This document shows positions 37,143 to 57,949 of a stretch of 64,000 nucleotides of DNA, piece by piece. Each line of letters begins with the position of its first letter. The stretch's first letter is position 1. Origin of the DNA: Mya arenaria (Eukaryota > Mollusca > Bivalvia > Myida > Myidae); NCBI RefSeq assembly GCF_026914265.1, contig NC_069126.1, positions 41,823,237 through 41,887,236 on the forward strand, given 5' to 3'. The notes under the pieces were generated by a model. That model saw only the letters and a list, made by a program, of their open reading frames with translations, was not told the origin of the DNA and ran no database searches. Made by a program: the position numbers and the translations under genes.

Positions 37143-37626
37143 ATCTAGAATAAGGACAAAACAATCTAACCGAAATATACTGCCTTATTGCATTGTTTCT
37201 ATATCGTTTTCCCTGTGGTTATGTTTAATGTGTGTACGTTTTGTTTTAAATTTTATATAGATTTTACACCCGTGTCATACTACTCTCTATAACAATGCTT
37301 TATTATTTGATATTTTTAGTTTGCTGTTGTTCCATATGATTTTTTTATATTATCGCAGCTTCGTTTTTATACATGTATGATACTCATGGTTGTTTTACGA
37401 AACCTAGCATAGCCATATTATTGGGATACCAATTGCTTGTTTTAAAATAAGTATTCTCCATCATGCTTTATCTTTTGAATAAATTTGCAGTTTGTTTAAC
37501 TGTCATATTGACCCATGAAGTTTGGTCCTCGATGTTTTTTTGGCAAACAATTATTTTTTTCGCTCTTGTGTTTTCATCGGCTGTTTGTTTTTGAACAACA
37601 AGTAAACCAGATATAAATTATGATAG

Positions 37627-37632
37627 AATAAA
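37627..37632 (+). terminator. Polyadenylation signal candidate for copy A
   Basis: AATAAA, about 485 bp after the stop, lies in a block (GATAGAATAAAACCTCAGTT) conserved in the inverted copy at 48,081-48,086. A nearer AATAAA at 37,478 is not obvious in copy B. Confidence 0.4.
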
Positions 37633-39020
37633 ACCTCAGTTTATATCAAGAGGAGCAAAATGCGCCGACACTGGACGTTAAATAACGTAAAAAGAAAATG
37701 CAAGTTAGTCCGCATCTTCTCCTGCGGGAAACAATAACCATGATCAATCTGTTAAAACGTTATATATTTGGGCTGAAATACATTCATCCGATGTAGTAAG
37801 TAACGTTCAAGCGTAATTTTTCATCAAGTTTAAATAAAAATAGGAACGGCACCCTACGTTCATTTACAGCATGTACGAAACGTAACAGGACGGTAGTCAG
37901 AAAACATACAAATTGAGCTTTTTATTAATAAATTTTGTTTTGTAAGAGACTATTTTCTGCTTCGATGTATGTTAATATGTACGTGTACACGTACGCGTTG
38001 CCACTTGTGTGTTAAAGTTGTAGTTACAAATCGTTGTAGACATTTTAACGTTCTTGTAGGCTCGCTGATATTCTTCGTGCTATTGTACATAAACCTGCAT
38101 AAACCTGCATAAACCTGCATGTCGCAGTGCACAATCTTTGCTAAGGATTAATTTTACGGTGACGTGTGTTGTAGTGTCAATATGTTAGAATCATCGTTAT
38201 AACATGTATTACATTCAATGCTTAAGGGCATATTACAACAAATAGAATGTGACAACTCATTGTACCATTCCTGTTTTCGTTATATTAACACATGACAGTG
38301 AATCAAAGCAAGGTTTTACCACCTCAGATCATTGGCTACTTTCCATGTTTATAGGTTTTGAGTCTAAATGGTTTGTGATTTCAAAAAAAATGGCTGAACA
38401 TGATTGATCTAATTGACCTACTTTTTTCATTTACACCGCATTGGTTGTACTCCTACGACGGATGTGGCCACTTTATATAACTTTCTAACGTTGTTTAATT
38501 TTTAGTACAAATGTGGAACTTTTCCCCTAGATATGGTGTTTGAGGTCGTAAAGCACTGGAAATTAGTGTTATTTCGCGTGCAAATTGGTCTATTGAATAT
38601 AGAATATATAGGAAATTTATTTAGGGATTTCTGATCATAATGCCAATGTCACGTTAGTAACTGTTTACGTTATTACTTACTTACTAACTTGATTGCTTGC
38701 TCACGTACTTACTTGCTTAATAAAATTAAAAAAAATAAACTCAAGGTTTTCTTATTTTTTTTATTGCCCCTATTTTGCTGTACAATGACCATATCATTAT
38801 TAAACAAATAATTGTATAGACTGAAAATGTACCTAGATAAGTGTCCAGTCTAGGTTTTGTACAACACTCATATCATTTTTTTACATATATGAGTGCATAG
38901 ATTAAAACCTAATTAATTAGACGAATGTGTATTTTTTTGTGTTAAGTCTGGGTGTATCGTGGAGGAGTCAGCACTATTTGTCCGTCTGTTTCCATCATCA
39001 CTTAACGATGGGTCGTACAT

Positions 39021-39171
39021 TGTCGTCTTGGAAACGCGCCAGATCTGATACTTACGGCTGTAAATCGTGTATTTTGGTGAATTTTATAAAAAAATAAATA
39101 TTTTTACCTAAAATAACACTGTTTATGTGTTCATAATTAATTTAATTATGAACGTAATGGATGTTTTTTTA
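39021..39171. other. Junction of left arm and spacer
   Basis: AT-rich. It contains the palindrome TTCATAATTAATTTAATTATGAA near 39,131. No gene. Confidence 0.4.
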
Positions 39172-39485
39172 TGTATCATCTGCTAAAACAATATTAGATA
39201 ATAAGAAAAACAAACATTTAAACCGTACACTAAATCACAAGAATGAAATATAACCCCAAAATAGTCTACATTAAGAGCCTTGACACTAAAAGTCAGCTTA
39301 CACGATTTTCTCACGTTTACAATAGAAATGTCCTAGTTGGATACATTTTGTCGATACTTTTGGTCGAATTTTATACCGTTTTCGATGTTGTAATCACCAT
39401 ATCATCGTTTACGCGTGTTAAAGGAAAAGTTCGCTCGGAAGTAAATAATCCATGTAATGGACAATTTGTTTTTAATGTCAAATGC
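39172..39485 (+). repeat. Duplicated block S1, copy 1
   Basis: Collinear with 59,095-59,398 in the same orientation: GTATCATCTGCTAAAACAAT, AATATAACCCCAAAA, TTAAGAGCCTTGACACTAA, TTAATGTCAAATGC. Open in one frame by chance. No domain is seen. Confidence 0.8.
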
Positions 39486-39540
39486 TTTTAAAGACGGTTT
39501 GCGAGTAAAACTATTGATGAATCACTATGACATTTGAATC

Positions 39541-42500
39541 AAAAGAATTGTGATAGAAATGCCTCCCTTATATTTATGCGAAAAACTACAGAAACAAGCT
39601 CGAAATAGAAACACCTAAAAAGCGCAAGCCTTATCGGCGCTCCCAACACCACGACCGCTACCAACAAAGAGATCGCAACGAAACCTACGACAGTAACCAC
39701 GTAAACTTCAAATCGGCCTTTCACAGAGTCGATAATTACAACTTCAACAACGGACGACCACCGCGCGATCACGGCGGGCGGGAGTTACCATGACAACGCT
39801 TACAATGACAAACAACCGTTAACATGAGTCTTACTGGGATAGCACCAGAGAACAGGAAGAGGACGCCGACGACTGGGATCCTCAGCGCGACTCATGGAGA
39901 TGTGAAGATGACAGGGAGCTATAGTGATCAGATTCTTGACAATATCGTCTTAGATACATTGCGTCTATTTAATGTATTGTTTAAGCATGCAAGTTTATCT
40001 TTTTCTTATTGTATCTATGTTTTTAAACGTATTAAGTTGGAACTGCTGGGGTCAAATGTCCTCTGCGTACCCTCTAGCAAATATGTTAGATAAATATAAT
40101 GCTTATAAGTGAACACAAGCTCCTACCTAGATCTGCTGCATTTATGAACTGTATTCGCATGAATTATAACTGTTTCGCTAATGTCGACGAAAGTTTTGGT
40201 CATCTGAAGTGTCGGAAAGCTGGTACTGCCATATTATTTAAAAAATCATTGTCATTTAGTATTAACCAGGTATCATTTAAAGAGAACCATCGTATACTCG
40301 GAATTGAATTTAACTGTACAGATAGAATGCCATTGTATATGTTTGTTAGTATATATGTCCTCGTGTAATCACATTGAGTACTTTAAGTCAGTTTTAAGCG
40401 AGCTGCAATCGATACTCTCCCATTACACCCAGGTGGGGGATGTTGGCCGGGGATTTCAGTGGACATTATATATCAAACAACGATCGATGTGCAAATGCAA
40501 AATCTATCTTACTCACATACTTTATTGTACACAATAATCTATTATCTTTACAATAAGCAATTGGCGACAGCAACGGATGTACTTTTATCGACCATGTTCT
40601 TGTGGAATCTTCATCTATAAAATTGTAGCAGATAGCTCAGATACTTCGGACCACTAACCAATTATCTACAGCATAGCAGCGAAGTCCATTTTTAAGCCAA
40701 AGCCATCGCCTCGCATTGACTTGGCATGGAATAAGTGTACAAATGAACATCTAATGTGCTATCAACAAATCCTAGACAATGAATTGAATTGTATTCTCGT
40801 ATGTGGCAGTTCGAAATGTTGCCCTGATTTTCTTAACAGGATTATAATACACGCAGTACGATCAGCAAGTAGTGTACTCCCTGTAAGTCGCTTCAATAAG
40901 AAGGCTAAACCCTATTGGTGCGATGAAATAAAGGCGGTTCATACCAAGCGCGACACTTACGCCGGAAATGGATAGACGAGGGTCGTCCTAGGGGTATCTT
41001 TCATGACTCCTACCTAAGATATACGGAGGCCAAACGCACATTCCGAAGATTCCAGCGGACTAAACAATGTGAACAAGAAGAAAAGACAATTGACGATCTC
41101 AATAAGGCCGCCGAACTTGATTATAAACTAGTTTCGAAACTCCCTCAAAAACGAAACGACAGGAAGTCAGATGTGTGCAATGAAATCCTTGTTGAAAAGC
41201 GAACATGCATAAACGATCATGTTATTCAAGGCTTCGAGGCATATTTCATAAATGTATTTGCCGATCTCTTTGCACAGAACGAGACATATGTCAATGCAGA
41301 ATTCAGAATTAAAGCAATTAGCGAATAAGAAAGATAATGACATAACAAAAGAAATAACTTATACTATACAGCACAGTGAAGTTGAAAGTGCAATACAACG
41401 TCTTTAACTAAGGAATAATCCCGGAGTCGATGATATTCTTAACGAACATGTAAAACATGGCGGGAAAGTTATTATTAGAGCTCTGACAGTTCTATTTAAC
41501 TCCATATTGTGCAATGAGAGGACACCAAACGAATGGAATACTAGTTTGCTAATATCAATCTACAAAGGAAAGGGGAAAGTGAAGACCGATCCTAGCAGTT
41601 ACAGACCAATATTTCTCAGCCCATGTTTCAGCAAAAACTTAAAAAAATATGTTTGAACAGACCCAATTATTCAATAAAAAATAAACGCATTGCATTTCCA
41701 TGCGATCAGCAGGAAGGATTTTGCAAAAATTTAAGTTGTGTTACGATGGTGTTCAACCTGCCGGAAACTATCTATCAACAAATGAAACATAACAGCAACG
41801 TATTCGTAGGCAAGCTCGACCAAAAGGCTGCTTTTGACTATGTAAGGCACGCACGAAGGCCTTTTTCTTAAGATGGTACGATTTGGTTTAGTTGGAAAGG
41901 CATTACGGACACTAATGTCTTCATATCAAGACTTGAAATGTATAGTGAAAATGAACGGTAACACCTCAAAGAACATTTCTATACGGAAATCAGTCCGCCA
42001 AGGGGGCCTTCTTCCCACTTTTTATTATTTACTATACGTGGACCAACTACTAAAATATCTAGAAAACAGTTACCATGGCTGTACCGTATAATCAACCAAG
42101 GCCAGCAACCCTTCATACACAGACGACATAGCTCTGATAGCATTGTCTCCCCTCAACCTACAGCAAATGATTGGTATTTTACGGTCATATTGTCAGTCAT
42201 GGTGAATCGATATCAACGTGAACAAAATCTGAAATAATTGTTTACAGAAAGAAACGTAAACCTCCTAATGTCGCGATTATGTTTAGAAACAATATTACCA
42301 CACATACTAATTCGGCAAATCACCTGGGTTTAAGCAAACTTCGAACATGAAATGTAAACCTACAATAGAAACGAGATGTCAGAAAGCTAAAAATGCATTT
42401 TACGCAATGACCGCTCAAGGGGTCCATCCATATGGTTTAAATCCGCTAGTGTCTGCTGACCTGCATATCAAAATAATTATGCCAATTGTTCTATATTGTA

Positions 42501-43442
42501 GCGAATTGTGATATAATATTACCGCTAGTGACATTACTACCATCAATCGACCCCAACACTTTATTGTTAAGAAAATCCAAGGATTACACTTTTAAACTAA
42601 ATCTGATATGTGTGAGTCCATGCTGGGACATAACAAGTCATATTCGTCGGTTTTAATCAGAAAATTGTTGTTTTTACATCTACTTTTATGTCTCGACTCT
42701 AAAAGTAAAAGTAAAATATATTTTTAAGACGATAATTTCAATACGTCCAAGATGAGAATGTAACTTAAGGTTTTATACCATCTGTAAACTTTATTAACCG
42801 TGCTTTAATACACCCTGAACAAATACCATCAAGACACCAATGGAAAACTACAGTGAACTGTCTCGTACGTTCTAAACAAACCTTGCTGTGGTCAGATAGA
42901 ACTATGTCGGACGAAGATTTTAGACTTTTCAAAGTGTTACACCCAAATATTTCCAAAGCAATAGTGTATTATATATTTGACAGAAACTATTTCAACAAAA
43001 TACCAACGAACTGTCTTCAACGATGCTCCAACAGTGGTAAAGACGTTAATAACGTAGATATACACAGCGTATATGAATGCAGTGTACATGAACGGGATAG
43101 GTGGTGTTTCATCGATGACGTCACAGAACTTGACGTCAACCTTGCCCAAGAACTAGCATTAATGGACGGAGAACTCACAGTTCCTAACTACCAGCTGACA
43201 CGCAAACAGTTCTTGAGGCGATCGTATATGTTTATATATAAGTGTCTCAATGTCTAAGACATAAAGCTGTGTTTTAAAACACGTAAGAGGCATAATGTCT
43301 TTTGAACTGTAAACTTGTATTTATTGCCAAAGTGAAACGCTAATATGCTTATTTTGTACAGTATTGTCATTATTAGTTACTATTTGTATATAATATGAAT
43401 ATCATCACGTGTGGTAGAAATAAAGATAAGTTGAGTTGAGTT
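39541..43442 (+). mobile_element. Broken non-LTR retrotransposon (LINE 1)
   Basis: Order is as in two-ORF LINEs. A basic ORF1-like stretch (about 39,560-39,800) is followed by endonuclease remnants (39,960-40,700). A linker follows, then reverse transcriptase (about 41,400-42,240) with SYRPI, KLDQKAAFDYV, RQGG and the catalytic SYTDDIALIAL. The C-terminal part is at 42,440-43,257 (SDMCESMLGH, then a 134-codon frame). It ends AATAAAGATAA followed by (GTTGA)n at 43,420-43,442, a normal LINE tail. Many frameshifts and stops split the frames, so it is dead. The CR1/Jockey-like group is a guess. Confidence 0.85.
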
Positions 43443-43702
43443 GACATACTATATATAAAAAAACTAGGTATGTTTATCAAGGACTGTTAGGTAACGCCTT
43501 GGAATGGCCAGTAAAATGTAAATTTACTGGGGGGGGGGGGGGGTTGAACCAGTTTAAGTGCACATACCTCACTATTATCCCAACAATCCTAAATAACGAA
43601 AAAACGATAAAGGTAAATTTTATCAAAGTATGCATTATATTCTCAATAAATTTGAAAACGCATATGCTGCGTATATCGAACAGATTGCTTTAAACACACT
43701 TG
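43443..43702. other. Spacer between LINEs
   Basis: Includes a poly-G run at 43,530-43,545. No gene or repeat identified. Confidence 0.4.
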
Positions 43703-43905
43703 CAGTGAGCTCATGTATATTTATACATACGCAATCAGGTTTACGTTTACTTAGACACTAATTCATGTGTGTATGAGGTATGACCATTTTAGTCGGTATA
43801 ACTATCACTTAATACAACAATATAATACACAACAACAATGTTTCAGGTCATGAGACTTACCTAGTTATCAAATTTAAAAAAAAATGATGTTTACTTATTT
43901 TACCT
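43703..43905 (+). repeat. Duplicated block S2, copy 1 (left of LINE 2)
   Basis: Matches 60,641-60,840: AGTGAGCTCATG, ACATACGCAATCAGGTTT, CAACAATGTTTCAGGTCATG. The match resumes after the LINE at 45,982 (TATTCAGCTACAG), which defines the insertion. Confidence 0.75.
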
Positions 43906-45981
43906 AGTTGTTGCCAAGATTTTCACTAGACAAGGGAAGTAACACGCATCGTAATAGATTATTTGTTATGTGCAAGTCTACTTCCCTTAGAATTGCAAAC
44001 GGTCGCTTAGGCTCTGATTGTGGGGTAGGGAACTTTACTTGTTTTAATACAAACGGAGCGAGCTTAATCGACTATTTATTATTAGAAGAGGCAAATTTTG
44101 CCTTAATTAATAGCTTCAAAATCCATGACTTTAGCGAGTACAGTGACCATGCAATGTTATCGTTTAACGTGAAGTGTAATACGAATGTTATAGACCAAAG
44201 TGTTGAATATAATCATGAGAAAATATTTTGGAACGTAGATGAAAAGGAACATTATAGATCGGGCGTAATAGAGAAACTACCCGAATTAAATAATTTGCTG
44301 CGACATAACCTTAACAATAATGCGGAAAACATTAATCATATCGTTAATTTCTATTTTCTCTATTGTACGAGATGTTGCTGATCCATTGTTTGTTCAGAAA
44401 ATAAGTGCAAACAAGGGGTTTGAGAAATGTAATATAGCAGCACCAAGTGGTTTGATGTAGAATGTAAAAATGCAAAGATGTTGTATAGAAATGTTTTACA
44501 TGGATATAATTCATCCCGTTTAAATGTTGATGGAATCGAATTGTGTAGATTTAAAGCTATATACATGAGTATTGTAAAGAAGAAGAGAAGGCAATTAAAA
44601 TATAAGCGTTGTAAAGATTTTGAAAAGCTAAAAGCAAAGACACCGCGTGACTTTTGGCGGTATTTTAAGAGTAATGGTAGCTCAAGAACAAATAGTATTC
44701 CATAATCTGGTTTTTAATCGCATTTTGAAACGATGTTTTCTGAGATAAATTTACATGCAGAATCAGAAGAATTTAATAGGTCTCATGATTTTGTAATTTT
44801 AATCTTAATATACAGGCTTTGCATGGAAAGGCATTGAAAGCAATGAATACGTTGTTAAGCAATCTTAAGCAATACGAGACTATGCCAAAAGTAGCGTTAC
44901 AGCTATTCAATGTGTTTGTTTCCCTAATTGTTTCACATGAGTGTGAAGTTTGGGGCTTTAGTAAGTCTTAACTTTTGGAAAAAAATCATCTTAAATTTTG
45001 TTAAACATTACTTGATGTTAGACAATCCACTAGTAAAGTTGCTGTATACGGAGAGCTAGGGCGTTTTCAACTGTATGTATATAGATATATTATAATAATT
45101 AAGTTTTCGTTCAAGATGTATCAAACAGACAACATTATTTTGAAGGCTATGTTATTAAATGACCATTTGAGTGTTGAAACTAATAAACCAACCTGGTTTG
45201 CTAACGTAAAGCAAATGTTATCAAGGTATGGGTTTTTAGAAGTCTATGAAAATGTTGTCAATGTTTGAACAAAGAGTAATTGATGAATTTATGCAAAAGT
45301 GGCAGGAAGGGATAAATAACAATGGTGTACTAACCTTATATGTCCATGTCAAATGTTCACTTGATATTGAACCGTATTAAGAAAACATTATTTCAAGACA
45401 CCTTAGATTTGCCCTTACCAAACTATTCGTGTCTGCTCATAGTCTGAGAGTCCAAACAAGAAAGTATGGCTAAAATAAAATTGAAAGACATTTACGTGTA
45501 TGCCAAATTTGTAACGTAAATGTTATCGAAGATGAATTCCATTTTATCCTTATTTGTCCTTTTTACAAACAAATTAGAAAGAAATATATAAAGCGTTATT
45601 ATAGACTACGACCTAGCATGTTTAAACTTGTTATCGCCATCAGGAAATAAATGTTTATGTTAAGTAAATATATATACGAAGCTTCAAAGGCACGTTCAGT
45701 AAATTTATGCAATGAGATTTGTATCTAAGATTTATACCACGATTCTCATTATGTTACTATTCACTATGTTTTGAACTAAACACTATCTGTCAATTATATT
45801 TGTATAGTGAACATGCTTTATATCCTTTATAATGTGAAACTTATATATTCCTTATAAGATCCATCCTATGTACTATTACCTTATGTCTTATAGTTTGATA
45901 TGTTAAAATGTACTTATATGTCACAAGAAACTATGTAGTTTACGTGAATAGAAATCTGTTCTGTTCTGTTCAGTTCTGTTC
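43906..45981 (+). mobile_element. Broken non-LTR retrotransposon (LINE 2)
   Basis: It is 5'-truncated, starting in the endonuclease C-terminus (LRIANGRLG, FTCFNTNGASLIDYLL, EYSDHAMLSF, to about 44,180). An endonuclease-RT linker follows (AKTPRDFWRYFKSN). The RT core is missing and sequence resumes at about 44,810 in the C-terminal domain (GELGRFQLYVYRY, QTDNIILKAMLL, EDEFHFILICPF-like). It ends in a (TTCTG)n tail at 45,950-45,978. Several stops and shifts show it is dead. It is a different family from LINE 1, judged by tail and C-terminus. Confidence 0.8.
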
Positions 45982-46009
45982 CTATTCAGCTACAGAATAA
46001 AACAACACA

Positions 46010-46240
46010 TTACACCCTTCAACAACCCAACCTTTGTTCAGAGCAGGAGGAGACGCCCTACGCCATTCGGGACCGTACCTATAGTCTGGGCTGGAGCTGG
46101 AGGAGACACCCTTTTCTCGACCCTACTTATGTTCTGAGCGGGAGTAAACACCCTTCCACGATCAGGCCCATGGTCTGATCTGGAAAAGACACCTTTCGTC
46201 GACCCTTCAGATGACCTGAGCTGAAAAAGACCCTACCCAT
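46010..46240 (-). repeat. About 53-bp minisatellite, inverted relative to 59,400
   Basis: Degenerate units GGAGGAGACGCCCTACGCCA, GGAGGAGACACCCTTTTCTC and GGGAGTAAACACCCTTCCAC recur at ~53-bp spacing. The reverse complement of the same unit forms the array at 59,400-59,620. Confidence 0.7.
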
Positions 46241-46829
46241 TCGCAATCCAAATGTATTAAACCTTTCTACTTGCCTTAATTACTGTTAAGATTTATTCTT
46301 TTTTTTCTTTCCTATTGGGAAAATCTGGTTGGCATGATGACACGGTTGTTATCTTTATTTATGTTTGATAAATGTCACATATTGTGTTTTTGGCATCGTC
46401 CTGGTAAGTGATTCTGTGTTGCAAATTTGTTTACAGCAATCTGTTCGATCAACTCAGCATACGCCATTTGCAATAAATAATCGCCATTTAACTCGTGGTT
46501 GAATTCTAATGCCATTTTTTTTTAAATTCTGGTCTTTTTGTCATTTACACAATGAACATGCAATGGAAACTTCAAGGAAAGCACAACGACCAAACATAAT
46601 GTTTTGTTTTGTTTCAAGTAACAAGCTTTAAAACCTGATGCTAAGACCCACTGCATACACAAAAGACAACACGCACATACATTTTAGTTTCCATTGTAAT
46701 ACAAATATCAAATCATCGTTTATAATTAGTTTTTGTTTACTGCATCGAAACAAAATCCAGCGAAAACGTTAACTAGGATATGGGTGTAAATTGGATAACG
46801 ATATATCTTCATCAAACTCATTCCAACAT
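46241..46829. other. Spacer, nothing recognised
   Basis: AT-rich, no gene evidence, just left of the right arm of the inverted duplication. Confidence 0.35.
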
Positions 46830-48080
46830 TGCAAAGTTAAACGGACAAACAGTGCTGACTCATCCCCGATATAACCTGACTTAACACAAAAAATACACAT
46901 CGTCTAAGTAAAGGTTTCTATGCACATCAAAATAGGGGCAATTAAATAAAATAAGAAATCCTCGAAGTTATATACGTTTATTAAGCAAATAAGAAAGTGA
47001 GCAAGCAAGCAAGTTGGTCCCTAAATCCCTAAATAAATTTCCTATTTATTCTATATTCAGTAGACCAATCTGCACGCGAAATAACACTGATTTCTAGTTC
47101 TTCACCACAAACACAATATAAAAGGAAAAAGTTCCACATTTGTTCTTGAAATTGAACAACGTTAGAACGTTGTATTCGATAAAGTGGCCACATCCGGTGT
47201 AGGAGTACAGCCAATGCGGTGTAAATGAAAACAAAAAAGAAGATCAATTAGATCAATCATGTTAACAAACCATTCACACTCAAAACCTATAAAATGGAAA
47301 GTAGCCAATGATCTGATGTGGTAAAACCTTGCTTTGATTCACTGACATGTGTTAATAAAACGAAAATAAGAATGTTACATTGAATATTCACATTCGATTC
47401 GGTGTAATTTGCCCTTAAGCGTTGAATTTAAACATATCATAACGAGGATTCTAACTTATTGACAATACCACACACGTCACCGTAAAATAAATCATTGTCC
47501 AGGATGCGAAGCACTAACAGTTAGATACATGAACGTATGGGCATCTTTCTGTGCACTGCGACATGTAGGTTTATGTACATTGTACAATATTCAATATAAC
47601 AAGTATGATAGCACGAGGAAGCAACATCTTGAATATCAGCAAGCCTACAAGAACGTTAAAATGTCTAAAGCGATTTGTAACTTAACTACAACTTTAACAC
47701 ACAAGTGGACACAGGTACATGCATACGTACACGTAAATGTTAACATACATCGAAGCAAAAATATTCTCTTACAAAACAATATTTATTCAGATGAATATCA
47801 ATGTTTTGGTTATCTGACTTCCGTCCTGTTATGTTTAGTACATGCTGTAAATGATCTTAGAGTGCCGTTTCTATTTTGATTTAAATTAGATGAAAAATTA
47901 CACGTTCAAGTAGCTTACTACATCGGATGAATGTATTTCAGTCCAAATATATAACGTTGTAATACATTGATCCTGGTTATTGTATCCTGCTGGAGAAGAC
48001 CCTTATTAGTTGCCTTTTCATTTTGCGTCATTTAACTTCCGGTGTAGACGCATTTTGCTCCTCTTGATATAAACTGAGAT

Positions 48081-48086
48081 TTTATT
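48081..48086 (-). terminator. Polyadenylation signal candidate for copy B
   Basis: TTTATT on + is AATAAA on the coding strand, in the same conserved block as 37,627. The inserted segment places it about 1.4 kb after the stop. Confidence 0.35.
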
Positions 48087-48399
48087 CTCTGATAATTTAT
48101 ATCTGGTAAGCTGGTTGTTTAAAAGCTAGGACCAAACTTCATGGGTGAATTTGACTGTCAAACTTACTGCAAATGCAAATGACGAAACATGATGGAGAAG
48201 GCCTTTTTTAAAACAAGCAATTGGATCCCAATAATACGTCTATGCGTTGTTTTGTAATACAACCATGGACATCATTCTTACATAAAAACGATGCTGCGAT
48301 GATATCAAAAGAAATCATATGGAACGACAGCAAACTAAAAATAACAAATAACAAAGCTTTGTTTTAGAGAGTAATATGATACGGGCGTAAAATCTATCT

Positions 48400-49430
48400 A
48401 ACATCTGTATGAATACAAAAAAACATGACATGGAACAAGTGATTTTCTAGAATATAATGAACTTAGCCTTAGATTTTCTTGCTTACAAAATCGACGATAT
48501 AACATATCACACATCTACTTACTCTGAAAATAAAATCAAAGAAAATGCAAAACTAAGTATAATTGTCTATAATTACTTAATAATACGACTTAAACCAGAA
48601 CTACTAATAGAGAGGAATATTGGGAAACACAATTTTAACTAAGCTTTATCGAATGAAAATATTGACACGAAACTTTGAAAATTTATAATTAACATCTTTA
48701 ACAATTATGGCAAGCTAATCAGCATACATACAATCAAGGTCATACGAATTTATATTGTAAATATAAACTCAAACGTCCATGACATTTAACCCTAACGTTT
48801 AACCCAAACAAATGGTTATCAAAATACACATTCCATTAGTCTAACAAAATTGTTAAATTTTAATTGAATGAAACCGTGAAGGGAAGATAACAACGGATGC
48901 CATGTAATGCCCATACCTTCCCAAACTAAAAAGCGTTATAGAAAACAAAAGTAACAATGAAGAAGAAAAGTATCTATTATATGAAATGGCAACAATTAGA
49001 AAAAAATATCAGTGCTCTCTTATAAAGTGGAATGTGTAAGGGTCATATATCTAAACGAGATATGTAAAACGTAAGTCGAAAATAGTGTTGCTAAGTTAAT
49101 CAATGTTATATAATTTAAAACTGAATTAAAAAAAATATTTGCCAACTAACTCTTTGTTTTGCCAGACATACAATAGTCTATACTTGTTTATATGAATGTA
49201 AATTTTGGGAATAAATGCAGTCATAATGTCATACTTTTCATAAGAGCAAAAGCTACCAGTGACTGAAGGCAGTCAAAAAATGAACAAATAATTGCCAAAT
49301 AAATCAGTTGTTTAGTCAACGTTCACAGTCCCAAAAATAAAATAAATATAAATATTATTATATTTTAATCTTATTTTGGATAAATTGGGATTTTTTAAAT
49401 AATGTTCATTTCTAAACAAAATAAAACATA
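48400..49430. other. Copy B-specific segment in 3' flank
   Basis: Homology with arm A stops near 48,390 (arm A about 37,265) and resumes near 49,440 (arm A about 37,215). The segment is AT-rich with short open frames only and no inverted ends that I can see. Insertion in B or deletion in A cannot be decided here. Confidence 0.55.
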
Positions 49431-49522
49431 CAACCATTAAACATGGGAACAGGGAATACGATATAGAAACAATGCAATAAGGCAATACATTTCAGTTAGA
49501 TTGTTTTGTCTTCAACCTAGAT

Positions 49523-56765
<7,243 letters not shown>

Positions 56766-56972
56766 TGCTCACGCAACAAATAGTATTTACATTTGTGAAT
56801 ATGAAAGCAGTAGTTTGGTTGCACTTACTGTACATTTATTTAAAATGATTTTGTACAATGATCATTTTAAAAAATAGAAACAGACGGTGTATTTTTTCAC
56901 GCGGAAACTAAATATTGTTCGCCCTTTCGGTTAATAATTGCTTCACTGAAGTACCGGAAACAAAACAATCTC

Positions 56973-57949
56973 ATGATTTTGATACAACAATGAATTGAAC
57001 CGATCGTACTTATTTACGATACAAGTTCCAATCCACAAACGGGGGACTACTTAATTAATCCAAGTGGTTACTCTAAGAACTCTTAACAGGATCAATACTT
57101 TTCAAGATGTCATGATTGAATTTTTTCAACACACATTAAAAATATGATTAGATTCTTGTGTTTAAATGGAAGGCAGTACTCATTAAATCCTTCATTTCGA
57201 TCTTAAGTCATGTAGAACTTATAAAGTACATGCTGGACACGTGCTATTATGTGTATGCGTGTGTACTTGCTTGCGCTCGTACGCGTGAATGTTTGCCTGT
57301 GGGCATGGAGGTGTGCATTCCAGCTTGCATGTTAGTGCTTTCCTGCATGTGTGCGTCGGTGTACGTTAATTATATTTGATAGGCAGCCTAAATTTATATA
57401 TCAGAAAAATGGCGGATATGACTGATAATCGAACCACAATCTTTCCGGACAAAATAAAAGTTGTCATTATTAGGCCACATGTAAATATACATTTGTGTTG
57501 GTATGTGAATTGATACTCAGACAAATATATAAACCCAATAAAAGTGACTTAATGCACGATTAGCTCGTCGTTTTCATCGTTAATATATTCATGCGTAAAG
57601 CATGATATAGATCTGGTTAATATTGTCGGACAAAAGTTAGGGTAGATTGTTTGTAATTGCATGACTATCAGTGAACACTTTAAGGAGTCTTCCCTATAAT
57701 TCAGATTTGTATTTGAAAGTTCTGATGTGGGCAACAATGTACACCTTCTTAGTAAATTCGATTGTCGTTTTTCGATTATAGTGTTCACCATAATGAAATC
57801 AAAGTAGCTAGCGATCCTGTCTTACTTTTCTCAATATATTTGGAGACTTGATACAAATCTAGAACCCTAATATTTTATAAATATTTTCACTTTCTTACTT
57901 CCATTTGCTGTGTGATACAACATATTCTAAATTTTAAGATTGATTTAAT
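56973..57949. other. Intergenic, nothing recognised
   Basis: Presumptive upstream region of copy B. No gene, and no clear equivalent of the sequence upstream of copy A. Confidence 0.4.

Larger units (their letters stand above)
30570..39020 (+). repeat. Left arm of large inverted duplication (copy A arm)
   Basis: Exons, introns and 3' flank match 46,830-56,972 in reverse. Landmarks beyond the gene are AATCAAAGCAAGGTTTTACC (38,300) against its inverse near 47,330, and TTTTTTTGTGTTAAGTC with the following GTCAGCACTATTTGTCCG (38,930-38,980) against its inverse near 46,850. The match upstream of the signal exon is weak. Confidence 0.85.

Noticed and set aside
41400-42240. Reverse transcriptase as a working host gene
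   Set aside because: The frame is interrupted repeatedly and the order of domains and the tail are those of a dead LINE.
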